Assembly: GCA_021786915.1 (NCBI GenBank)
Contig: JAJYMP010000574.1
Coordinates: 1 to 9,862 of the forward strand
Origin: Chloroflexota bacterium
Lineage (GTDB): Bacteria > Chloroflexota > Limnocylindria > Limnocylindrales > CSP1-4
DNA length: 9,862 bases
Direction of reading: 5' to 3'
Within the stretch, counting starts at the first letter, position 1; every line of letters starts with the position of its first letter. Made by a program: the position numbers and the translations under genes. Below the pieces are notes generated by a model, which was not told the origin of the DNA, searched no databases, and saw nothing but the letters and a program-made list of their open reading frames with translations. This document shows, piece after piece, positions 1 through 9,315 of the stretch.

Positions 1-1
1 C

Positions 2-489
2 TTCGTGCTCCTCGGCGACGGCAGCCAGCGCGCCGACCTGGAGCGGCGGGCGGCCGGTCTCCCCACCCTGACCTTCATGGACCCCGTTCCCGACGAGCGG
101 TTCCCCGACGTCCTCGCCGCCGCCGACGTGCTGCTGCTGTCGCAGCGGCGCTCGGTGCGCGACATGTCCCTCCCGAGCAAGCTCACGAGCTACGTGGCGG
201 CCGGTCGGCCCATCGTCGCCGCCGTGGCACCGGGCGGTACCACGGCGAAGGAGGTGGAGGGCTCGGGGATCGGGCTCGTCGTCGCGGCCGGCGACCCCGC
301 GGCGCTGCTCGACGCGATCGAACGGCTTGCCGCCCAGCCCGATCTCGCCGCGCGCCTGATCGGAGCGGCGCGGGACTACGCCGCCGCGCGTTCGGATCGG
401 GAGCAGGCAACCCCACGCCTCGACGCGTTCGTGGCGCTCATCACGCGTCCGACGCCGCTGCGTGAGCCGACCCTCTCGAGGGGGGTCGC

Positions 490-493
<4 letters not shown>
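2..493 (+). CDS. Glycosyltransferase family 4 (GT-B), C-terminal part
   Basis: The reading frame is open from the left edge, so the N-terminal acceptor domain lies outside the window and only about 163 C-terminal residues are seen. They form the second Rossmann domain of a GT-B enzyme: a LLGDGSQ strand-loop, an ADVLLLSQ strand, then a [20 protein letters not shown] segment and a [16 protein letters not shown] helix. The PSKLxxYxAAGRPI signature is typical of WcaI/WbuB-like transferases of exopolysaccharide and O-antigen loci, which move a sugar from a nucleotide donor to a lipid-linked acceptor at the inner membrane face. The donor cannot be read from this piece. Its stop overlaps the gmd start in an ATGA, which indicates one operon. 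The family assignment is firm; the specificity is unknown. Confidence 0.88.
478..485 (+). promoter_or_regulatory. Ribosome binding site of gmd
   Basis: A purine run GAGGGGGG ends four bases before the ATG at 490. It lies inside the last codons of the upstream glycosyltransferase. Together with the ATGA overlap it fixes the gmd start and suggests translational coupling. Confidence 0.6.
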
Positions 494-3934
<3,441 letters not shown>

Positions 3935-4000
3935 GGCTGACGGCTTTGCCCCAAACCATCTGTCCCAATTCCCGTGACACGCGGAGAGCGGTGGAAGGAC

Positions 4001-4894
4001 ATGGCTGAGGACGGGCTGGATCGACGATCCGGTGGCGACCCCCGGACGAGAGCCATGACCATTGACGAAGCGATCCTGTGGCTGAGGGCAGACCCGTCGA
4101 TGGCAAGCCTCGTGGCAGACGCCTACCTGGGGCGAGATGTGGCCGAGAGCGCGAGCCGGGTTCTGCGGTCTGCTGAGTTCAGCGAGGTCAGGCGACTCCT
4201 CGGTCCAATCCTCGATCACGCAGTTGTCGCCGACGTCGGTGCCGGCACAGGGATCGCGTCGTACGCCCTGCGCATGTCGGGAGCCTCGACAGTCTTCGCG
4301 GTGGAGCCCGATGCGAGCGATGAGGTGGGCCGCGGCGCGATCAAGAGACTGCGCGAGGATACCTCAACGCCGATCGAGATCGTAGATGGTTGGGGCGAAG
4401 AGTTGCCACTGCCAGACAATTCGATTGACGTAGTCTATTCGCGTCAGGTGTTGCATCATGCGGCCGACTTGGAGCGCTTCATATCCGAAGCCAAACGTGT
4501 CCTGCGCCCGGGTGGAGTCCTCCTGGCATGCCGCGAGCATGTCGTGGACAACGATGCCCAGAAGAAGGCGTTCCTAGACTCGCATCCCGTACACCGGCTG
4601 GCGGGAGGAGAGAATGCCTTTTCCCTTCCGCAGTACTTGGCTGCGATCGCTGCCAGTGGTCTGGTGCTGAGAGCAATCCTGGGGCCGTGGGACAGCGTCA
4701 TCAACGCGTTTCCGGCGGTCCGCTCGGTTGATGAACTCAACCGTTACCCGGCGCGACGACTGGAGGAGCGTTTCGGCTCCTTCGGGAGAGGTGTATCGCG
4801 TCTGCCAGGAGTGTCCACGCTTGGCTGGTGGCGTATTCGGCGCCCGCGGCCGGGAAGGATGTACTCGTTTCTCTGCTCGAAGCAGGCGTTCTAG
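4001..4894 (+). CDS. Class I SAM-dependent methyltransferase
   Basis: From the ATG at 4001 the protein has 297 residues and a methyltransferase fold of the Methyltransf_11 type. Motif I is VVADVGAGTGIASYAL (Asp78 to Gly84), followed by the acidic end of strand 2 in AVEPD (Glu102). The LPLPDNSIDVVYS motif is at about 135-147 and RVLRPGG at about 166-172. It should transfer a methyl group from S-adenosylmethionine; in this setting a sugar or the growing glycan is a likely acceptor, which is inference. The start is uncertain: a GTG at 3974 has no Shine-Dalgarno, the ATG at 4001 has GGTGG six bases upstream, and an ATG at 4055 begins the part that looks conserved (MTIDEAILWLRADP). It lies 66 bases after the flippase stop in the same direction. 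Its base composition is visibly less GC-rich than gmd and fcl; for example 4381-4440 is 50% G+C by count. Confidence 0.88.
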   Translation: MAEDGLDRRSGGDPRTRAMTIDEAILWLRADPSMASLVADAYLGRDVAESASRVLRSAEFSEVRRLLGPILDHAVVADVGAGTGIASYALRMSGASTVFAVEPDASDEVGRGAIKRLREDTSTPIEIVDGWGEELPLPDNSIDVVYSRQVLHHAADLERFISEAKRVLRPGGVLLACREHVVDNDAQKKAFLDSHPVHRLAGGENAFSLPQYLAAIAASGLVLRAILGPWDSVINAFPAVRSVDELNRYPARRLEERFGSFGRGVSRLPGVSTLGWWRIRRPRPGRMYSFLCSKQAF

Positions 4895-5103
4895 CCTGCA
4901 TGCATGTCGGATCGCCAGCCAGTGTCCCGACCCGTCGACCGTTGCCGCTGATCGCTGGATTACCGACCCTTGTGTCAAAGGTCCGGCAATCGACGAATCG
5001 CGACACCAGGCTCGTGGGCGAGGAGCGGGGCGGTGCACGCCGTGCGCACAGAGATAGCGTTCCGTTGGGCGTCCCAGGTGCGGCCTGAATTGGATGCATC
5101 CGA
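4895..5103. other. Intergenic gap before the second Gmd-like gene
   Basis: This 209-base stretch separates the methyltransferase stop from the next start and is the largest gap among the first six genes, so it is a reasonable place for an internal promoter. I saw no convincing -35/-10 pair, terminator hairpin with a U-run, or tRNA. Short open frames crossing it are shadows. A perfect 10-base palindrome, GGATGCATCC, lies at 5092-5101, directly before the downstream ATG. Confidence 0.45.
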
Positions 5104-6201
5104 ATGAGTAAGATGCGCGAGTCCGAGGGTACGCGACCGGTTGCCATCGTCACGGGCGCTGCCGGGCAAGATGGGTTCTTCCTCATCAAGCGGCTCGTGC
5201 AGGATGGGTTCGCCGTCCACGGGACGGTTCGCCGGAACCATGCGGCGTTCGCGTCGGAGCACTCGACGTGGGATCAGGCGGTCGTCATCCATGAGCTGGA
5301 CCTTGAGGAGCCGGCTGGCTATGCCCAGCTGATAGCGGCCCTGCAGCCCGACGAGTTCTACAACCTGGCGGGCATGAGCAGCGTCGCGACTTCGTTCGTC
5401 GATCCCGCAGCAGCGTGGCGCACGAATGCCGATGCGGTCGAAACCATGCTCGAGGCCGTGCGCAAAGATAGCCCGGCCACCCGCTTCTATCAGTCCTCGT
5501 CCAGCGAGATGTTCGGCTCCGCCCCCGGCCAGGAATCGATTCATGACGAAGAGTCACCGCTCCGCCCGCAGAGTCCGTACGCGGCCGCCAAGGCGGCAGC
5601 GCATTTCCTGTGCGCCGCCTATCGGCGCGCCTACGACATGCGAATCGCCTGTGGGATTCTCTTTAATCACGAGTCCAGCCGACGGCCGGCAACGTTCTTG
5701 ACGCGCAAGGTCGCGGACCATGTGCGGGCGCTGAGAGGCGCATCCCAAGCCGTCCTTCGCAAGACGCCTCCGCTCGCGATGGGTAACTTGAGCGCTAGGC
5801 GCGACTGGGGTTTTGCCCCCGACTACGTCGACGGCATCCGGCGCATCATGGGCCAGATCGACGTTCGTGCCCGACTGCTCGGCGGGCCGCCGGGTGAGGA
5901 CCGCGGCTCCAATTACCGGGACTACGTGCTCGGAACGGGCGAGCTCCACGCGGTCTGGGAGCTCGTTGACCGAGCCTTCCAGCTGGCCGGTCTGCCGCTC
6001 GAGTGGGACCTGGCCGGTGATCCCTCGGGGTGGTCTGCGCGATTCCGCGGAACATCCCACCTCGCCGTGGTCGTTGACCCGACATTCACCCGGCCCGTGG
6101 ACCCTCCCGCCATCACGGCGGATTCGTCACGGGCAAGAACCGAGCTGGGGTGGAAGCCGAGGACGGGCCTGGATCCGTTTCTGCGCGAGATGCTGAAATG
6201 A
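5104..6201 (+). CDS. Gmd-like NAD(P)-dependent sugar-nucleotide dehydratase, divergent paralogue
   Basis: This 365-residue extended SDR is clearly related to GDP-mannose 4,6-dehydratase. It has GAAGQDG at 18-24, YNLAGMSSVATSF (86-98), the active-site SSSSEMFG (131-138, with Glu135), the Tyr159/Lys163 pair in PYAAAKAAAH, and the substrate segment ILFNHESSRRPATFLTRKV (185-203). It differs from the gmd product at 490-1560. The RR-loop region after VRR (42-44) is about seven residues shorter and lacks the TGRIEHLY stretch. Extra loops appear near 214-226 (SQAVLRKTPPLAM) and 255-270 (RARLLGGPPGEDRGSN). The C-terminal half keeps ARRDWGFAPDYVDGI. The likely reaction is 4,6-dehydration of GDP-mannose or a related GDP-hexose, feeding a second sugar; this is inferred from family. 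The ATG at 5104 has only a weak ribosome binding site, and a second ATG at 5113 is in frame. It ends 20 bases from a convergent glycosyltransferase. Confidence 0.88.
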   Translation: MSKMRESEGTRPVAIVTGAAGQDGFFLIKRLVQDGFAVHGTVRRNHAAFASEHSTWDQAVVIHELDLEEPAGYAQLIAALQPDEFYNLAGMSSVATSFVDPAAAWRTNADAVETMLEAVRKDSPATRFYQSSSSEMFGSAPGQESIHDEESPLRPQSPYAAAKAAAHFLCAAYRRAYDMRIACGILFNHESSRRPATFLTRKVADHVRALRGASQAVLRKTPPLAMGNLSARRDWGFAPDYVDGIRRIMGQIDVRARLLGGPPGEDRGSNYRDYVLGTGELHAVWELVDRAFQLAGLPLEWDLAGDPSGWSARFRGTSHLAVVVDPTFTRPVDPPAITADSSRARTELGWKPRTGLDPFLREMLK

Positions 6202-6221
6202 CGGCTCCGAATGCCAGTGAG

Positions 6222-7328
6222 TCAGTGCCGGGCCACCGCAATCCGGTAAGCGTCGGCGGTTGCCACCGCGGTGCGTTGCCAGGTGAACCGCCCTGCCTGC
6301 GCGAGACCCTTCTCCGATAGGTCACGCCGAAGCGCGTCATCGGAGAGAAGGCGTCTCAGCTGCGCGGCCAACGTGCTGCTGTCCCCCGGGGGAAAATAGA
6401 GAGCCGCATCCCCTCCCACCTCCGGATGAGACGACGAATCGGCAAGCACGGTCGGCGTGCCGCAGGCCATCGCCTCGAGCGTCGGCAGACCGAATCCCTC
6501 GTATCTCGAAGGGAACACGAATGCGGCTGCCCCTCCAAACACCCCAGGCAGCTCCTCGTCGGAGGCGTCTCGCTGGAACACCTGGTCGCGCAGACCCCAT
6601 CGCGAGATCAGCACTTCCTCATCTGCTGTGAACGTGCCGCCACCAACCGCAACTAGAGCAGTGCCACGCTGCCCTGGAGCCAGCTCAGCAAATGATTCAA
6701 TCGCTACGCGGAAGTCCTTGTAGCCGCCTCGATTCCCAAGGAACAAGACGTACCTGCCGGGGCACCATGAGGGGCGGAGCGCTCCCGGCGCGAATCGATG
6801 GCTGACACCAAGGTGAGTCACGATCGTTGGCGCGTCGATGGAGCCGTATATGCGCAAGAGATCGCGCCGGGTGCTCTCGGAAATGCACAGCACCAAGGTC
6901 GCGCGTCGCACATACTCCCGCTTGCACATGCGAGGCCTGCGCCAAGGCCTGCCCTTCGAGAGAAGATCTGGGAAGAGCTCGGGAATCATGTCGTAGATCG
7001 TTACGACAATCGGCGGCGTCGATCTTCGGGACAGGTAGCTCGCATCGTAGAACGTGGGATGCATGAGATCGGAAACAGGCCGCCGGACGTCGGCCGTTCT
7101 GTTGGCCAAACGGAGGACGTGACGGGCCCTGACGCCACCCGGGACCCGCAGCTCTCTTCCAAGTCCGGCCTCCAGCGCATGGCCGTTGCGTATCCAGCGC
7201 CACCCGAGTTGTGGCTGCACGCCCAACTCCGGACTGCCCGTGAACCCCCGGATCAGCTCCACGAAGTACCGGGCGATACCTCCTCGCCCTTGCATGATGA
7301 AGACCTGATCGTCGAAGCGCACTCTCAC
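6222..7328 (-). CDS. Glycosyltransferase family 4 (GT-B fold)
   Basis: This 368-residue complete GT4 enzyme starts at a GTG with GGAG eight bases upstream. The N-terminal domain carries the acceptor-side glycine loop GRGGIARYF (14-22), then LMHPTFYDASY and IVVTIYDMIPELFPD (107-121), as in mannosyltransferase-like GT4 proteins of polysaccharide loci. The C-terminal donor domain has VLFLGNRGGYKDF (194-206), VFPSRYEGFGLPTLEAMACG (271-290) with both glutamates of the EX7E motif (Glu277 and Glu285), and HPEVGGDAALYFPPGD (301-316) lining the nucleotide site. It should transfer a sugar from an NDP (often GDP-mannose) donor to a lipid-linked glycan at the cytoplasmic membrane. It is the only intact gene on the minus strand here, converging on the Gmd-like gene and diverging from the next glycosyltransferase, so it needs its own promoter or read-through from another transcript. 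Confidence 0.94.
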   Translation of the reverse strand: MRVRFDDQVFIMQGRGGIARYFVELIRGFTGSPELGVQPQLGWRWIRNGHALEAGLGRELRVPGGVRARHVLRLANRTADVRRPVSDLMHPTFYDASYLSRRSTPPIVVTIYDMIPELFPDLLSKGRPWRRPRMCKREYVRRATLVLCISESTRRDLLRIYGSIDAPTIVTHLGVSHRFAPGALRPSWCPGRYVLFLGNRGGYKDFRVAIESFAELAPGQRGTALVAVGGGTFTADEEVLISRWGLRDQVFQRDASDEELPGVFGGAAAFVFPSRYEGFGLPTLEAMACGTPTVLADSSSHPEVGGDAALYFPPGDSSTLAAQLRRLLSDDALRRDLSEKGLAQAGRFTWQRTAVATADAYRIAVARH

Positions 7329-7336
7329 GAAGGTAA

Positions 7337-7340
7337 CTCC
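7337..7340 (-). promoter_or_regulatory. Ribosome binding site of the minus-strand glycosyltransferase
   Basis: On the minus strand GGAG is followed by eight bases and then the GTG at 7328. This supports the GTG start. A small inverted repeat, CCTGT/ACAGG with a six-base loop (7344-7359), lies just upstream in the leader. Confidence 0.5.
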
Positions 7341-7365
7341 GGACCTGTTTCCCGACAGGCAGACG

Positions 7366-7507
7366 GCTTGCTCGTCAGACGGGGTGGCAACGGCAGTTCA
7401 GGGCCGCGATGGCGCCGGTCCTGCTCGGCGACGCGTGGCAGCGCCGGAAACGCCCTCCCCCTTCGCAACGTCAACGGCACACGGAGGCTCGGACGGTGCG
7501 GCTAATG
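7366..7507. other. Non-coding stretch upstream of the divergent glycosyltransferase, possible IS end
   Basis: I found no gene here. The part next to the transposase remnant (about 7480-7507) reads on the minus strand as a GTCCGAGCCTCC-type sequence just after the transposase stop, where the terminal inverted repeat of an IS3-family element would lie. No partner repeat or target duplication could be found by eye, so this assignment is tentative. The promoter of the minus-strand glycosyltransferase should also lie here, but no clear -35/-10 pair is visible. Confidence 0.3.
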
Positions 7508-7765
7508 CTACGGCGTCTCGAACTCGGTCGGCGGCACGTCACCGCAGGCGCTGTGGAGACTCGGCTCGCTCATGACCAAGCGACCCGGGCGATGGTGGCG
7601 AGTTCGACATGATGTGGCCGTGCGCCAAGGAGCCATGGGCAATCGATTCCTGCTCAAGCCTCGGACCGGCGTTGAGATTGGTACCACGAGGCCGGACGCT
7701 CTATGCTGCAGTATAGATCGTGGCGGCACCCCTCTCTTGGCAAGCCGCCTGTTCTTGGGGCTGGA
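7508..7765 (-). pseudogene. Decayed IS3-family transposase (OrfB, C-terminal part)
   Basis: Read on the minus strand, pieces of the conserved C-terminal part of an IS3-type DDE transposase occur in the right order but in different frames. A degraded KPPAPRTGGL-type stretch is near 7765-7736. A YTA of the DRGSQYT block is at about 7715. SVRPRGTNLNA (near 7700-7668) resembles the SVGSRGDSYDNA block. PWRTAT (7630-7613) corresponds to GPWRT. VELATIARVAW (7608-7576) and HER (7574-7566) follow, then LHSACGDVPPTEFETP with a TAG stop (7558-7508). Matching these to one protein needs several small insertions and deletions and crosses a TAG stop at 7701-7703, so the gene is dead. The catalytic Glu block is not recognisable. 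The N-terminal half and OrfA are absent. The family call is from recalled conserved motifs, strongest in the last 35 residues. Confidence 0.6.
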
Positions 7766-7974
7766 GGCTTTGACTGAGTTGGCACGCGTGCCGCGACCCT
7801 GCCGCGCCCTGATCGTGGCCGTCCCGAATGTCCCACATTGGCGCCGACCCTTGGATCTCGCACTGTTGGGGCGGTGGCATTCGGTGGGCGACAACCACAG
7901 CGTCTCGTTGCCGTGAACGGGTCCCCGCGCCGGACAATTCCACGAATGTCCCGCGTGCTTGGCCACAGCAGGGC
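7766..7974. other. Stretch without a supported gene
   Basis: Several overlapping open frames cross this stretch on both strands, but none shows a recognisable domain, a good ribosome binding site or conserved-looking sequence. The long frame of the downstream glycosyltransferase is open from an ATG at 7828, but residues before about 7975 resemble out-of-frame sequence. The region may contain further unrecognisable transposase debris and the promoter of the downstream gene. Confidence 0.35.
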
Positions 7975-9312
7975 ATGGTTCCTGTGATTCTGTCACCTGA
8001 TGGCGGCGGAGTTCAGCGGCGACCAGCTGGAGCGGTGGACCGCCCGCGGATCCTCATCTCCAACGGCTTCAATCGCTTCTTCTTGGCGAACCTCGCTGCC
8101 GGCCTCCGACAGCGCGAATGGGACGTCGAGCTCGTCACGGGAGCCTATCCCCTTGGCACTACAGCCACCATCCTGCGGAGCCTGCCACTCCGACGGTCGT
8201 ATCGGCTGGGCCGCCTCGAAGACCGGCGAGTTGGAATCGAGCCGGACAGGGTCCACGCCGACTTCGCCTCGGAGCTCGTCCAGAGGACAGGCCAGGTCCT
8301 GAGGTCGAAAGGGGCAGTGCGACTGGGGGCGGCACTCGAGGTGGTGGGGTTTGGTCTCGCAGGCCTGCGGGCCGCGCGCACGGTCCGGAGAGCGCGCCCG
8401 CTTGCTGTCTACCACTTCAGATCTGGCTTTGGTATCCAGTCTCTGGAAGCGGCCCGCCGTCGCGGAATTCCCGCGATCTGCGACCACTCCATCGTGCATC
8501 CGGCAACGCTGGAACCGCTCACGCAGAACGGAGGGCGGCTCCCGGTCGGCTGGGTCCCCTCAAGGCCACGCGGAGTCTGGCGCCTGGTGCTGCACGACAT
8601 CGAGAGGGCGGACTGGGTCGTGGTCAACTCCGACTTCGTGCGCGAAACTTTCGAGTGGGCCGGCTTCGACACGTCCCGAGTAAGGGTCGTCTACGCGGGA
8701 GTCGAAGCTGAGTTCGTGGATTCGATCCCGGAGCGGGACCCCGAGACGGACAAGGGACCTCTGCGCTTGCTGTTTGCTGGTGAGATCGGCCAACGGAAAG
8801 GAGCGGACGTTCTCTTCCGCGCGCTGTCGACGCTGAAGGGCGTCGACTGGAAGCTGGATCTCATCGGGACGATCACGCCGGCCATTGCCGCTGGCTGGTC
8901 GAAGTTCCTGAGGGATCCCCGCGTGGTACGGCACGGCGCGGTGCGGATCCGAGAGCTCGCGGCCTTGATGAGCCGGGCTGAGGTGTTTGTGTTCCCGTCC
9001 CTGGCGGAGGGGTCAGCGCGCGTGGTCGCCATGGCGATGGCAGCGGGGTGCTACGTGGTGACGACGCCCAACAGCGGATCGGTCGTGCAGGAGGGCATCC
9101 ATGGACGGCTGGTGCCTCCGGGTGACCACCACGCCCTGGCAGCGACGCTGATGGAGATCGCCGACCGGCGCGGGCCGCTGCTACCTATCGGGCGCGCCAA
9201 TGCCGACCTGATCCGCCGCGAGTACCTGGTCGAGCACTACGTCGACCGCGTCATCTCGTTCTACAACGAGGTTCTCGGTCTGACCGGTGAACCCTGGCCG
9301 TTGAGGGGTTGA
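7975..9312 (+). CDS. Glycosyltransferase family 4 (GT-B), second EX7E Glu replaced
   Basis: From the ATG at 7975 the protein has 445 residues. Homologous-looking sequence starts at about residue 23 (RPRILISNGFNRFFLANLAA), so a GTG at 8035 is also possible, as is an unlikely ATG at 7828; none has a good Shine-Dalgarno. The N-terminal domain contains ICDHSIVHPATLEPL and WVVVNSDFVRETFEWAGF, and the C-terminal domain has LRLLFAGEIGQRKGADVLFRAL, a standard GT4 donor-domain opening. The motif VFVFPSLAEGSARVVAMAMA has the first Glu of EX7E (Glu345) but Met353 in place of the second. TTPNSGSVVQEGIHGRLVPPGD follows the usual pattern. It should add a sugar to the repeat unit at the cytoplasmic membrane; the donor is unknown. 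The next gene starts three bases after its stop. Confidence 0.9.
   Translation: MVPVILSPDGGGVQRRPAGAVDRPRILISNGFNRFFLANLAAGLRQREWDVELVTGAYPLGTTATILRSLPLRRSYRLGRLEDRRVGIEPDRVHADFASELVQRTGQVLRSKGAVRLGAALEVVGFGLAGLRAARTVRRARPLAVYHFRSGFGIQSLEAARRRGIPAICDHSIVHPATLEPLTQNGGRLPVGWVPSRPRGVWRLVLHDIERADWVVVNSDFVRETFEWAGFDTSRVRVVYAGVEAEFVDSIPERDPETDKGPLRLLFAGEIGQRKGADVLFRALSTLKGVDWKLDLIGTITPAIAAGWSKFLRDPRVVRHGAVRIRELAALMSRAEVFVFPSLAEGSARVVAMAMAAGCYVVTTPNSGSVVQEGIHGRLVPPGDHHALAATLMEIADRRGPLLPIGRANADLIRREYLVEHYVDRVISFYNEVLGLTGEPWPLRG
9303..9308 (+). promoter_or_regulatory. Ribosome binding site of the terminal SDR gene
   Basis: GAGGGG inside the final codons of the glycosyltransferase lies seven bases before the GTG at 9316. 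This supports that non-ATG start and close coupling of the two genes. Confidence 0.5.
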
Positions 9313-9315
9313 GAG

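Noticed and set aside
4942..4970. Possible promoter with TTGCCG as -35 in the gap before the Gmd-like gene
   Set aside because: No acceptable -10 hexamer occurs at 16-18 bases spacing.
4828..5088. Plus-strand 86-residue open frame bridging the methyltransferase end and the gap
   Set aside because: Half of it is an out-of-frame reading of the methyltransferase, and there is no ribosome binding site or recognisable sequence.
6798..7505. Plus-strand 235-residue open frame opposite the minus-strand glycosyltransferase
   Set aside because: It is a shadow of a complete GT4 gene that has catalytic motifs and a ribosome binding site.
7572..7916. Plus-strand 114-residue open frame in the gap between glycosyltransferases
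   Set aside because: It lies antisense to the transposase remnant and has no domain; the minus-strand transposase motifs explain the sequence better.
7828..7974. ATG at 7828 as the start of the downstream glycosyltransferase
   Set aside because: The 49 extra residues (Trp-, Cys- and Arg-rich) do not look like a GT-B N-terminus, and no Shine-Dalgarno precedes it; a start at 7975 to 8035 fits better.
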